A stretch of DNA of 64,000 bases from Molanna angustata (lineage: Eukaryota; Arthropoda; Insecta; Trichoptera; Molannidae). Below the pieces are notes generated by a model. The model was not told the origin of the DNA and did no database searches. It was given only the letters and a program-made list of their open reading frames with translations. Positions 41,501-56,500 of the stretch are shown piece by piece; position 1 is the first letter of the stretch, and every line of letters starts with the position of its first letter. Location of the stretch: positions 18,070,570-18,134,569 of the forward strand of contig OY754981.1 in NCBI GenBank assembly GCA_963576475.1. Direction: 5' to 3'. The position numbers and the translations under genes were made by a program.

Positions 41501-44500
41501 TCGATACTTTTAAAAACTTTGGAAATTTGGCAGTTAAAAACATAAATTTATCATAAAAAAATTGTTTTTCTTAATAAAAAATGTTTGAGAAACTCTGGAT
41601 TTTTTTAAATTAAATTTTTGAGGTTTTGTATTTATCTATGTTCATATCAATTTTCAGCGTTCTAGCTTTTATGGTCTCTGAGATATATGTAAAAATAAAG
41701 TAAAAATTCAAAAGTTGATAACCCCTGACTGAAACAAAAATTCATAATTCTGAGTAAAAAAGTTTTGTAGGCCTATAACTATTTATATATTCTAAAATTT
41801 TGGGCTCTGTAAATTGAGCGGATCAAAAGTTATAAAGGGGGGGACACACAGCACGCAGACACACTAAATGTTTTACTCCGAATTCTGAGTATATCCGTAT
41901 ATGGAACATAATATATGCTGCGAAGCCTCTAAGTTGGTATTTTTTACTTCAAAGTTGGAAAAACCGTGAAAAATATAGACCCTGCATACGCAATCTCGCA
42001 TATCCTGGCTTGAAACATTGTCGATATGTTAAGAGAACAAAGTTCTCTTGAACAAATCGACAGTTGGATTATCAAATCACCGAGCCTATATAACAAGTAT
42101 TTTTAAGAGAGCTTATGATTTTTTTTTTGTTAGTGTGATAGTAATAGTAATAATTATTTGGACTCGCATGAGCGTGTTGCGCTTTATTCAAATACATTTT
42201 CTACACTCTTATTTTACTCCGAAAACATAATCATAGAAATAAACATATTACAAAAGTCGAACGTGCGATCGTATAGCTCCAAAATGATTTATGTATTAAT
42301 AGAACACATACTTAAGTATATACTGTAGGTAAAATATAGGTCAGCGAAATTAATATTGGGTTTTATTTATATATTTGACTTACCTCGTATGTGCATGCAG
42401 ACAGTAGCGTAGCTAGAAAATTTGGGGGCTTATGCAAAAATTACTCTAGCCCCCCTCATCCCCCCATTTACATGATGTTTTTTTTTTCACTAATAAAAAA
42501 TACTTCTTTGAATTGCACATTTATATTTTTATTTAAAATACACATATTTAATTATTTAAAATACACTGAAATACACAATATATATATAAAATTATTTACA
42601 GGTAAAATATGGATAAATACATATTTATGTATGATGCATGTTTTGATGTGAGTCACATTTAAAACAACACTATCAAACTAACTAAAACAGTATATAAATC
42701 TTAATCGCAAATGAATATAATAAACGTTTTTACAAAAAATGATTTATAACAATAGTAATTACCGAACAACATCGTGTTCAACATAAAAAAACGTGAACAT
42801 TTTACGAAGGTACTTACCAATATCCAATAAAAAAGGTTTACTATCGCCAAAAAAATTATATCTTGGAAGAATAAATAGAATATTTAGATGGGTGATGGCA
42901 GAGCGGTTAGCGCGCTGGGTTTGTAATCCAGTGGTTTCGAGTTCGAATAATACCACGACCAATTTCCTTTACTTATCAAGCATATTATGCTTACATAATT
43001 TATGGAATATATGAGGATGTATATATACGTGTTACAAGGACATATTCATTCTTTAAAAAATACCTCAGTTTTACTTTATTCTTAAAAAAACAAAACAAAT
43101 GTAAGAAAAAGTTACTTATTCATCTCCAAATACAAAGTCATTTCTGGAAAACATATTTTTTGATAAAAAATTATGATCATAAGAGAATGATGTTATACCT
43201 ATATGTATATTTATCGAAATCCTCTAAGTAGGTACTACCACACTATGTGTAGGTTCATTTTGCACCTTGTAACACATAGACAAAGTCTATTCAATGTCCT
43301 CCAAAGATAATATTACCTTTTTTTAACGATGAATATGTCCTAGTTACAAGTACTTACATTCCCTAAATTATGCAAAAATGCAATATTAGGTATGTAGGTT
43401 AGGTACTTACTTCTTACTTCACGTGTCCGGACATACATATTAAGCCTTTCCACTTCAATACGTTGCAGCAGCAATTGCCTCGTAATTTGCCACAACCAAG
43501 TCTTCCTCGTTACATCCCTGTACCATGTTTCGGCAGACAAGAAGATGCTTATCATCTTGGACCTCCCCCCAATAGCAAGATCTCCTCTGCTCGACCTGTA
43601 CGCCTGTACCCCACCTATACAAATTCTTTTTACACCTTGTGACACCTACACGGAGTCTTTTCAGTGTCTTCCATGTGCAGTAGGGTATATAGATGGTGTC
43701 CCGGTCCCAAAGTCTCCGACAGCTTGTTTCGACCTCCACTGTACTGATGAATCTAGTGTTTTCTGGCGGCACCTGGGTGGCAAGTCTGGTCCGACCGGCG
43801 AAATCAAATGCCAAAGTCTTTTAATCTCGTTACCTAAAGCGGTATATTTATATATATTATCTACGATATGGGTAATCGTGGGGGTTTTGATTTCGCCGGT
43901 TGGATCAGACTTGCCCCCCTGAAGGGGGAAAGCGATATGGGTAATCGTGGGGGTTTTGATTTCGCCGGTTGGATCAGACTTGCCCCCCTGAAGGGAGAAA
44001 GTCGTGGTCAGGAAACTTTTCCTCGATTTTAATCTCGCCATCGGAGGCATGTGACCGAAATAGCATGCTTTGGGTCAGGGGTCGACAACCTGCGACTCTT
44101 TGGATGTGAAGCTGCGGCTCTTTAGTTCCAAACGCAAATATTATTTATTTTACTAAAAAAAAAAAAAATTGTTCAGAATCGATTAACAAGGATTAGGTAC
44201 CGATTCTATCTCTCGGCCACTTGTACCTACTTGCTTTTTTCACCGCACCCTTCCCCCGAAACACGCGGCTTCACTGTCGTCAGTCCATCGGAAGCTCTCA
44301 AATGGCGACTGGCGTCTTCGCCAGTGCTTTGGCTGTAACGTATAGTTAACTTTATTTTTGCGGGTATTATTTATTGTTGGCAAGAAAAAAAATGTGGATC
44401 TTTAAAAACTTTGAAATTTTGTAAATTGTAATTTTTGACCCTTCCGACTCAAAAGGTTGCCGACCCCTGCCTTGGTTCCATTTCTTGCTTCTTTCTTTCG

Positions 44501-47500
44501 TAGGTTAGGATATGTATATGTTATATAGTTATATATTAGAAAAGTCTTTCATAAGTTAGTTAATGATTGAAAACAATTTGTTGTTTATAGTTAATATGCC
44601 TACTCTTTTTGTTCATTCCGTGGGCGTAGTTGTAGACACATTATATTTATTTATTGCTTTTACAGCCAGCCTTATCATGAACGTATTATATTTTTTTTAA
44701 ATAAACACATCTTAAAATAAATAGGCATGTTCCTTTCATTTGCGTTTATGATTCATAACGTTATCGCGCTCTCATTTTTTTATGGCCCTTCAATAAAATT
44801 ATTAAAAGAACTATTCTCTATACCTGCTTGTCAATTATTAAATAAAGTACCTACAACATAATATTATGGACGAAAACAAAATCACGTAATTGAAAACCTC
44901 ATCTGTTTTTGGAAGTTAGTGAAAAAATATATACTTAAAGTTTGCAAATGAAAAGCATTTTTTTATGTATGTACCGCTATAATTTCTACCACGCTGTGCG
45001 ATTTCAATTATTAATACTACATAGTAGCCCACACAGAAAGGAATTGATGATTTTAATGCCTGGCGCGATCTTCGGCGGCAAAATGGAGGATTCAACGATC
45101 TTCGGTTTTAAAGCGATTAAATGCAGCTCTGACACTCTGATTTCATGGGGAAGCAAATTCACAACTGTGGCAATTGGTAAATCAAGGAAAGATACAAAGG
45201 GACTTACACCCCTTTTACTGCACTCTTCGTTGATCCCACAAATATATCACTTTGTAAAATTAATGTTCAAAAAACACACGTCACGGCCGTACGGCGCTTC
45301 TACGGTTTTTGACGGTTTTCACTACTCGAGCGGCTAATCGCTGCATACTGGCTGAGATGTATATCTGTGTGATTTGTTCGTGGTCTTATTGTTGCAACGG
45401 AGTAATTAGGTAGATTTTGGATTCATGGATGTTGCTAGGGCAAAAATATAGGAAATGTCGGGAAGGTATGAATTGAAGGATTACCAAGCCGCAACAGAAG
45501 TGGATATTAAAAATAATAATTATAATTGTCCGTTTATGTTGCGCTTTGCGACTGATAAGAAAAAAAAGTACCACATAAAATATTATTAATGTAAACTCGT
45601 TACCTAGTTTGTGTGGTACAGTTGTATTTAGAATGGTATGCCAATCTATGCGGGCATCATGGATTCAATTCAATTCAAGCCAAAGAGAAATTTATTTCAA
45701 TTCTTTTCTCAAGCAAATATATTTCATTTCTCTGTGCTAGAAACACTGGTTAGATGGAAGAAATTGCCGTATGGCAAAAACTTGAGTTTCCCGATACACG
45801 AAACTGACACATTTCCTGATACACGAAAATATATACCTATTGTATTATTATGTAGGTACCTAGTTGAATTTGACTTCACGTTAGATTTCGTTGTATAGAA
45901 AAATACACCAAATTTTTTAGCTATGTTTTTGTTTTTTAACCTCTGGGTCATCTTATGAATTTTTCTAACGTATAAAATATCATACTGTGACTTTGTGTGA
46001 TTTGAAACTTTGAATAGTTAATATCAAAATTATGAAAGGTTGGAACATAATATTTAACCGACTATTTTATTCTTTTATGTAATTTTAAATAAATTAAGAT
46101 TTGCTGAAGCACATTTCGTAGGTACCTATACCATCTTATCAGATTTCAGCTTCCGTTATATGTAGATAAAATACACACTGCAGAGGTACAAAATCAGTTA
46201 ACTGTGAGACTTTAAGATTTAAAACTAGTCGATTAAGTAAACTTCGTATTTTTCTCGATTGTAGTAATATTTTCTTCATAGGTCTTAGTTTTTAAGATAT
46301 TTACAATAAAACATAAAAAAGGATCATTCAAATTTGAAAAAAAAACATGCTATAATATAAAGATGTATTGAGGGTTCTTGTGATAAAAAAAACCTAAATT
46401 TACTATGTAGCCTACTATGGACTTTTTTTTCAAATTATTCTTCTAAGTTCTTCAATTCCCTCCTTCCTTTCCTAATTGCCATTGGTCATTTTGTATCAAA
46501 TTAACTTGACGCTAGCTACCAAAATCATAAATTAGTTTTATTTTTACGACAATCAATTATTTTAAATTGTAGTAACATGTTATTGAAAGAATGGATGCGT
46601 TAATCAAAACGGCGTTATTGTTCTATGACGTAAGCAATTAAGATTCATTTTCAATAATGAATACCAATTCATTCGAACTCTCAACTCGATGAAATAATGA
46701 CGTATTTAGTTTACCACTTAGTGAGGATTAAGTTTTCAGTAAGGTTGTGGAACTCTGTTGAACTGTCGTAGGTATATTATAATTTGTATGGCTTCAGATG
46801 ATTTGTATACTCATTTATGTCTTCTGTATTTATTCAATAATATCATGAGATATTCCTAAAACATGCTACTAAGCTCTTTGACTCGAAATTGTATTGTTTG
46901 TCTTTATTACGATAAAGTGTGTGTACCTAATTCTTCACCTCCCCTTTACATCCTGTGTCTTTATATAATACAAGTTTTTTTTTTTATTATTGTATAACTA
47001 AGCTAAGCTGTTGCATTCAATAAATTTAATAAATAAATAAAATGTTCTTAAACACTATTTATTACATTGAATATAATAATTATATGCGCACATGAACCCG
47101 CAATGAATTTTTTATGTGAAATTTAATTGGGATGTTATCAAATTGTATAAAAAAAATCTAAGTAATAATACAATAATTATTGAATGTAAATTTAAGGCAT
47201 ATCAATGTTTTGGCGTAATTCAAAATGTACATTCTTCTTTCTTCTTATTCTGTCCCTCTATCCCGGTTCATCCAAGGTTGGACCTCCTCGCATGTATGCG
47301 CCAGGATCTTCTGTTTTGGGTTGTCACGACGGAGACACCCTGAGCCGCCAGCTCCTTCTCAATGCTGGACCACCATGTTGCTGGGTTTCTGCCTCTACCC
47401 CTAGGTCTAGCTGCGCTTTCCTTACCAAATCCATCCATCCATCTCTGCATACGTACCAAACTATACGTAAAATACGTACCAAACTATAAACACAAATTTA

Positions 47501-50500
47501 TAAATATTGTAAGATAATTTGTTTTCTATATAAAACATGTAGGAATGTATGTCAGGATAGGATAGTATGGAGGTCAGTCTGTTTCCCTACCCAGAATATG
47601 AAAACAGCTTTGGAAATATAGGCAGTTACACACATAAATTTATCATAAAAAATGTTTTTGTTAGTAAAAAATGTTTGAGAAACTCTGGATTTTTTTGAAA
47701 AAATAAATTTGTGATATTGTATTTTTCTATATTTATACCAATTTACAGGGTTCTACCTTATATGATTTTTGAGATAAGTATATAGAAAAATAAAGTAAAA
47801 ATTCAAAAGTTGATAATCCCTGACGGAAACAAAAATTCAAAATTCTGAGTTTCAATGTTTTGTAGGCCTATAAATATCTTTATATTCTGAAATTTTGGGC
47901 TCTGAAAATTGAGCGGATTAAAAGTTATACGGGGGGAACGGACACACACACAGACACACTAAATGTTCTACTCCGAATTCTGAGTAAATCCATAGAACAT
48001 ATATGCTGCGAAGCCTCTAAGTTGGTGTTTTTTTGACTTTAAAGTAGAAAAAACCGTGAAAAATATAGACCCTGCATACAAATCTCGCGTATCTTGACTT
48101 GATACTTTGTCGATATGTTAAGAGAAATTAATTCTCTTGAACAAATCGACAGTTGGAACTATTTAATGTTTGGGAAGTAAAACTGTAAAATGAAAAAATT
48201 ATATATAAAAAAAACATACATAACGGTTGGAATTGAACGATAAAAAAACCAAAAATAGTTATAGATTTGTTTATCTATATAATTTTTATTGAATTCCTAA
48301 TGATGAGGAAAGCAGTGAGAAACAAAATTTCGAAAAAAAACAATCATGATTCGTTTATTTTCGTCACAGAAAAATGCAGGTACCTACCGTGTGATAAGAT
48401 TTTTATTTTCATAATTTTCTTTTATTCCAGATAACCCTGCAAGACGAAAAAATCAAAAACAAGGTACGAGTCATCATGTATAACTTTGCAAGATTAAGGA
48501 TACCAAAGGACAAATCTCCTGTTCATAATATTTATGTCTCTCAAGACAGTGGTAAGATAATTTTAAAATTTGATCTTTTCCAAACGAATTAGATTAGATG
48601 CCATCGATAATTATCGGCAAATATCGTGAAAAATCGGCGTGGGCTGATCAAAATATTTTTTTGGATTTTCGCTTGGTGCAAACCGTCATCCAGCCCTCCG
48701 AAAATTGTCAAGATATTTGCCGATATCTATACATATATCTTTTAAATTGCTCATTTAAAAAATATTAATAATGGAAACAAACACAGTAGGTATAATAAAG
48801 TAGGATGAAATATTTTAACAGTTTTGGTTTCGTAAAAAAATTCGTGTATGAATAAAATTCGATGCAATGGTAAATTAATACGTAGGTAGGTAAATTAAAT
48901 GATAATGTTCTACTTAATGCTCGTATCTTTATTTGGTCAAAATACAATATATTTCCACCAAAAATCCAACAAAATACAATATTTTTACAGCATTCATTTT
49001 GTTCAACGAAAATCACCGAAAAATTAGCCATTTCTTTATATTTGCAATCGACTTTTTCGAGATGAATAAATATTTCCATCCATCGTTTTTAGCATATAAT
49101 AATAAAGGTAGGTATATAATCTAAGGTTTTTAGCATATAATAATAAAGGTAGGTATATAATCTAAGGTTTTTAGCTTTTGTTTTTGACATTTATTATTCT
49201 TCTAAATTCACTTTCGAGAGAAAAATCCAAGCGTCGCACATTTTTTTTAGCAAATCATGCTTGTGTTCTAATTTTACTTAATATAACACAAATCTGTTTC
49301 GAAGTAAAAATTAAATATACAAATTATTGTTCTTTGCAAAAGAACACACCACTGATCACGTCTATTGTCGGATTACATAACAAACGCACATTGAATATGA
49401 AGGAATAATGACAATGACAAGGTTACAGTTCAAAGGGAAAGAAAGAGACGGATATATGATAATATATTATGTTGTATACTTCGCTGTTCGCCGTTTACGT
49501 GTGTTTAAATTCTCAGTTATATACCTAATCCAATGTATAAACAGGGGGTATTTAGGGATAAATTATTGCAGTATCTATGCAGTATTTGGATCGAAAATAC
49601 AGTATTATAGGTACTGCGAAATACAGTATAGATACGATTATTGATTATACTTGATTTTTATACGCATCTCATTTAGAAAATCTCAGATAATGCATACTTT
49701 TCCATAAGTATGCTCTTTCTTATTTTGAATTACATAAAAAATAAGTTGGCTTATGTTAATAAATATCTTGCATACTATTTAATGTAAATAAGGCGTCAGA
49801 GAAGTATATTTTTAACATTTATAAATGTAATATCAATTGGTATATAAATTATAAAATTATAGTTAAGAAATCAATATTATGGTGGCTGAGCGGTTCAATG
49901 ACAATTTAATTCAATCTCGCAGATCAATAACTGTAATTTATTTGTGTGTTATACTCATTGCATCATCAGGAGCAAACTATTTAAAATGTACATTGTACAA
50001 TATACACATTAAAAAAATTATTTTATTTTTTAATTGTAATTCAGGAGAAATTAATATTTTGTTTTTTACTTTCTAGTTTCTTAAAAATATTACATACCAA
50101 TTCTCAAATGTTTTTTTTTGTTATTATTTCAGAACTTAAAGGAGTGAAATCAATCTACATGATCACTGATATTTTAATGTGCAAAACTGTTGAGTTCAGA
50201 GTAAACAAAGGGACATCTTCCAGAATTTTTCATATTGGTACACCAGTACCATTGGTTTTTGGATTTGAAGAATTTGATGTTGATGAAGATGGGCAGATTG
50301 TCGCAGCAGTAAGTAAACAGTTAAAAAAAATATGCAGATTTCTTAGTTCTTTGTTTATCGTCTCAATTGAAAATTATTTTTTGAGATGAGACTCGATATC
50401 ATATAATTTTAAATAATATGATACATTTTGAGATATATTATGATTTCACAGTATAAAGCATGTTTTTCCTTTAAATATATACGGGTTGAGTGTGTATTGT

Positions 50501-53500
50501 GTATTTTATGAGTTTCTACGGATTATGTATATTGTGTGAATGGAGTGTTGCGTATGGCGTACTATGAAATTTTGTGTCTTCTATATAGTCCAAACTATGT
50601 ACAAGTTTTATCGACTTCGTTTTGATAATATAGTGTGTAAAGAACATACATTAACTAGAGCTGATTAATGCATCCGTCCATTTATTCTCTATAATTTCAT
50701 CTGGCAAAACTTCAAAAATTGCTTTAAAAAAATATTTTTTGTTTACCTATAGTATCTATAAAATTACATTATAATTACGCGTCTAGGGATTTTTAACCTT
50801 TCCAGAACAAAAATAGTGCACACTCATTATGTAGTGGAGATTTTAGTGTTGGCCACAGCCTATTCGTTTAAAGGGTGTTTGGTGTATGTTTATATTTACA
50901 GACATGCACCACTTGAACAATACACCCTCTGTTTATGTGTTTAAGCTCAAGGCTTTTAGCAATTCTTAGGTTTAATGGAAGTGAATGATTATATCATCTG
51001 GTAAATCTTATTGGTTCTATCTTCATGCATACCTATATCCCGGACAATTGACCGTAGCCGATTGACTGTGTACAATTGACCGTATAGCCTTTTTAGCGAA
51101 TGGTCAATTGACCGTGTGGACAATTGACCGTGGGGATAATTGATCGTGGAGACAATTGACCGTGAGGACTATTGACCGTGAGGACAATTCATCGTATGGA
51201 CAATTGACTGTGGTGACAGTTGACCGTGAGGACAAAGTATTAGTTAAAAAATTGTGTATTGTAAAAATTCGTTTTTGAAAACTTTGATCTATATGACGAC
51301 TAACCGAATCTTCTTTATTATTTCAGAATACCACGAAAAATCCAAGATGGCGAGAGTGATTAAGCAATAATTATTGAATTTTTTTAGTTCAAATTTGCTA
51401 CATTTTAAAAATTTCAGAATACTTCTGTTTTTAAAGTTTTTCTTGTTCTTATTTTGACTTTTCAAGATAGATTTAGGTTTTTACTCATAAGAAGGCGTAG
51501 ATTTCGAAATCATTGAAAGTTATTTTTTTCTAAAATATGAGAAACCAATAAGGGCGGCCATGATTTAAAGGTGATTTTTCAAAAAGAGCGATTATGTTAG
51601 GTTAATCGGGTCCTAATTCTTTACATTTTGAGATTTATAATTTTTTTTAAATTTCTGTATGCTCTTTTTTTGACTTTTCCAAATTGATATTGATAAATAC
51701 TAATTAGAGGGAGTAGATTTCTAAAGGATTGATGCATTTTTTTTTTAAATTTGAGAAACCAAAATGGCGGACGAGAGAAGTGATTTTCCTACATGTGCGA
51801 TTATGTTGGGTTTATCGAGTTCTTATTTGCTATATTTTGAGATTTTAAAGATGTCCATTTTTAATTTTTTTTGTTCATTCTTTGTCTTTTTAATAAGGGT
51901 AATGTTTTATATTAATTAGAGGGGGTATATTTAGATTTCAATGTTTCTTCGAGAAATAGAGGTGATTTAAAACTTTTCAAGTTGAGTATAATTTAATATT
52001 AATTAGAGAACGTAGATTTCGAAATATATGAAGGATTATTGTATTTTATTAGAAAATATGAGAAACCAATATAACGTCCGTAATTTACTGGTGATTTTTA
52101 AATTCTTCTTGTCCTTTTTTTCACTTTGCAACATGCGTAATTTCTATATAATTGAAATATCTTTGTGTTGTTTTTTTTTTGAAAAATATGAGAAACCAAT
52201 ATGATGGCCGTGATACAAAGGTGATTTTGCATAATGAGCGATTATATTGGGTTTATCGGATGATGAGATGTCTGATATGTATGTGTGTCTGTATGTGTGT
52301 GTCCCACTTATAAATTTTGATCTGCTTGATGACAAAGGCCAAAATTTCAGGAGTTTTAGAAAATGTTAGACCTGCAAAACTTTCATACTCCAAAAATCGG
52401 GGGTTATCAAAATTTTGTTTTGTTCTTTTTTTAAATGAATATGTCCTTGAAACAAATACAAATACATCCTCATACATTCCCTAAACTAAACATATATGAT
52501 TGTGCTATAGGTGAACGAAATCGGTAATGGCAGGATTCGAATTACAAATACAGCGCGCTAACCGTCTTTCCACATATCTCAAATGGGTACTATATTAGCT
52601 AGAAAATTGAAAATTAGTAATTTTATTGAAAAGTCACCTCACATGTGTGAGGTCGACGGTTCGAATCCGGGCGGTGCACGCACCTCTGGATTTTTAAAAA
52701 AAATCTATGTGCGGATTTATATCACTAGCTATATGTAGCCATGATCCAATTTGTCTGGTTCCCCTTTCTAAGGGTTACGAAGGTCAGATGGCAGTCGCTT
52801 CAATATAATAACCAGACTCGCCAATTCCAGGATCATGGTCAAAGCGTACCCCGATAGAAACGGGATAAAAGCGCTAAGGGGAAAGAAGTAATTTTATTGA
52901 AAAGAATAATATCTAAATTGTTTTGTATAAAGAAGTTCCAGAGTTTCTCAATTTTTTTAAGAGTCATTATTTCCAAAAAATTTAAAATATCGAAAAACGC
53001 GGAAGCATCTCAATTAGATAATTTGATTTTTTATCAAAATATACACAAAAAAAGCAATATATCTCAAATCTTTTTTAATCAATTTTTGTGAATGTTGAAT
53101 TTAGTGACGACATCGTTTCAAATAATTTATATGGCAGAATACATAATATTTACGGATACTCAGTTTGAAACTTAATCTTCATACATACATACATACCAAC
53201 AACCTATTCGGAGTACGAAAAAGGACTGAGCTCAACACTATCGTAACTCAACATGTTTTGTATATGAAAACAAAATATCTAAAAATATTAAATAATTTGT
53301 ATTTAGGGTTTATATTTTGGTACATGTTCTTCAACTATACATACATACTATTGCCATCTACAGTTGGATTTCATTATATTTTGTGTTGGATTTTTAGTTT
53401 TTATTATTTTCTTATTGTCATTTTTTATTGTTATGGTTGTTATTTTTTATCCTGAATATTTTATTTGTATAATAATATGTAACTGTAATATGTCATACAT

Positions 53501-56500
53501 TTGAATTATAAAATGTATTAACTATGCAAACATTACAGGTATTACAGGCTTCGGAACAGATCTTTAATATAACTTCTTTGTAATATTATGTTCTAAATAA
53601 ATAAAAATAAATAAATGTGTTACATGCAACTAGACTTTTTAAAATTTAATAATAATAATAAACAAATAAACACTTCCAATATAATAATAATAATAAATAA
53701 TAAACACTTCCAATTACTTAATTTAAATCAATTTCTCCTCTGCTGGGGGATCGAACTCAGGATGCCTTCACAGAAAACAAACTACTTACAAACTGTGCCT
53801 CTTCATTTTATTACTTTTGGCCTGCACATAACAATGCTTCTTTTGACCATTTACCGAGCCATTTTGTTTACGTGGTACCTGCACTGCATAGGTTTCAGAT
53901 AATGTCTTGACATGTGAGGAACGCTCAGAAACGTTTATACTTGCTGTTATCATAGATCAGCCATATTCATTTTTTTTTCTTCGGGCCACTTAAATACGAT
54001 TGCTAAATTAAGGCCGAAATATTAAACTGATATGATGACAAAAAAAGATCATAATAAAGAAAAACGTAAGTATTGGTTAAAACCTGTCTGATTCAAGATT
54101 AGGATGCAGCCACTTGATTAATCAACTTTTTTTTACTAAAACAGTTATATACTAATAATAAATAATTCTAATACCCGCTCAGACATTAACAACAGCGTAT
54201 TTCCCTTTATGATTTTAACGTAATATTATTACCTAAAAATACAAAGAAAAAATATAACCCAACGTAATGTCCAAATGTTTTTTTTAAAAATAAGTTTGAT
54301 ATTTGGTACTGATTTTTTTTTCGATTTTAGACAAATCGGGTTTATAATTGCTAAATTCCTGTATAAATTTTTCGCATATTACCGTCCCAGATTTCCTTGA
54401 CTTGCCAGCTTGATAGCAATTATAGTGTAAAAGAATTGTCACTATAATTGCTGTTCAATGCTTCCAAAAGATTTTACTGTGACTTCCATGTGCTCAGATA
54501 TAATTCACTATACTAAATGTTTGTTTTAATCTTTTAATAATATTGAGGTAGTCCGGTTTGATTTTTCTTAGGAAGAAATTTCAACAAATCTTAGTGAATA
54601 AAATTTTGTCCGGTACAGTATCCAGTAGGAAAATGGTACATTATGATTTTATAAATTACGTTCCTGAAAATAAATGTGCAGTAAGTGGCCCGCGAGTCGC
54701 AAGTTGAATATGGCTTTCGTAAAGGTATTACAATAATATAACAACGGTGTTGGTTTCTCAGATTGAAAATATTGGTTTCTCATATTTAAAAAAAAAGCAA
54801 TAGTTCAGTTAAATCTACGGCCTCTACTCAGTATAAATCGATATCTATCCGTCTTAAGTAGTCATAAAAATAGGAAAAAAAGCAGACATCTTAAATTAGA
54901 ACTAGATAAACCCAATATAATCGCTCATTTTGAAAAATCACCTTTGAATCACGGCCGCCATATTCACAGAACACATATATTGCTTTCTGTATTAAAAAAA
55001 ACAAAGAAGTTCCAATTATTTCAAAATTTACGCCATCTAACTAATAAATGTCAAAATAAGAACATGAAGAAGTTAAAAAATAAACGTCTTCTTAAATCTA
55101 AAAACGTGGCAAATTTGAACTTGATTATTCCATAATAAATTAACTCTTATTTTGTAAAATCACGTTTTTTTATTACTATCGCCATCTTGAATTTCTCGTA
55201 GTATTTAAATAAAAAAAAAAAAAAGAATCGGTTCTTTGTCAAAACGAACAAATTTTTCAAAAACTACTTTAAAAAAAAACATAGGCGCAATTTCATAATT
55301 TATATGATAAAAGAAAATAAGGAAGTGATATGATACTTAATAGTTTCCGCATGGTGAATTGTCCATTCGGTCAATTGTTGATACGGTAAATTGTCCCCAC
55401 TGTCTTGGTTGGTATAATATGTGCGGTGAAATGGCTTAAGAATTTTGACAAAAACTATACCTAATATTTATATCTAAATGGTATTTGCGTACATTCCCAA
55501 GCCACTGAGTAAGTAATATCTCGAGAATGGAAATAAAGTGGTATGAGATGGTTATAAAGTTAATGTTAAAGTTATGTTTTGATAGTTCACTAAATCAATG
55601 TTTATTATTGAATTTTCAGAATATAAATGATTTAAAAATGGAATTCTGTAAACTAAAGACAGAGGCCGTCGATACAACATCACATTGAAAATATTTTTTC
55701 TAGTAGAGGTGTAAGAGTTTTGATTTGATTTAACTAATTGCATTTCTTGTTTCAACAATAATACTTCTTGCGGCAACTAACAAACAATTTAAGCATGATT
55801 CTTAAAAGGTTAAAATTCTTCAACATTATTTTATTAAACTATAATCTAATATATAAATGACTTATTCTTGAAACTCATTAAACAAAACAGTGGATTTTAT
55901 TCCATGATTTGTTTTAAAAAAGAGTTGACTTTTCATGATAATAATTTTCACTTGATATTAGTATTAAATAAAGGAAGGTCTTCTATAACTAATTGGCAAT
56001 GTATAAATTTTGATTCTTTTCATCACTGAGTGTTTTTCCTTTTCAGACAATTTCTAACTTTTTACATTTGAGTGGCTTGCTTAACTTGCTTCCCTAAGAA
56101 TTATTTTCGTGGATATTTCTATAGCTTGTAAATTAAATAAATAACTACTAGTTTCCCAATTTGCAATGGATTAGTGAGTGATGGGTATTTTTATCGTCTT
56201 TTTGTGCAATACATTTTCATCTTTTAAATAACTATTGTTGGAGAAGCATACGTTTTTAATGAGCCTGAAATTTTTTCTCGAAAAAATATGCCCTTTTGAT
56301 GGTTGCAAGAACCTACATACACCTACGATATGTATTAGAGGGCCAAAGCTTAATTTGAACACAAGTTCCCTGAATTTTTAAATCAACAAACCTAGCAGCT
56401 TTTTTTTATTTATCTCATTGTAATAAACAAAAATCATATTACTTTTATGTTATCATACTGTCTCTGAATATTTATAAAACTTTTTTTTATTATTCAATAA

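Larger units (their letters stand above)
48552..50132. other. Intron 2
   Basis: 1,581 bp. It holds a palindromic element at 48613-48724 and a two-copy tandem repeat at 49091-49172. The rest is AT-rich. It ends TTATTATTTCAG. Confidence 0.75.
52256..53633 (+). mobile_element. Helitron copy H11, interrupted three times
   Basis: Helitron sequence begins near 52256 and ends with CAACTAG at 53633. Between, it is split by SINE-c (52428-52577), SINE-d (52634-52888) and a LINE-like tail (about 53374-53616). The last insert separates the inverted repeat CTACAGTTGG from the final GTGTTACATGCAACTAG. The base after CTAG is A, unlike other copies. Confidence 0.7.

Noticed and set aside
43545..43922. 125-codon plus-strand open frame
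   Set aside because: It covers the reverse of a LINE C-terminus plus an inverted repeat, and its translation has no protein character.
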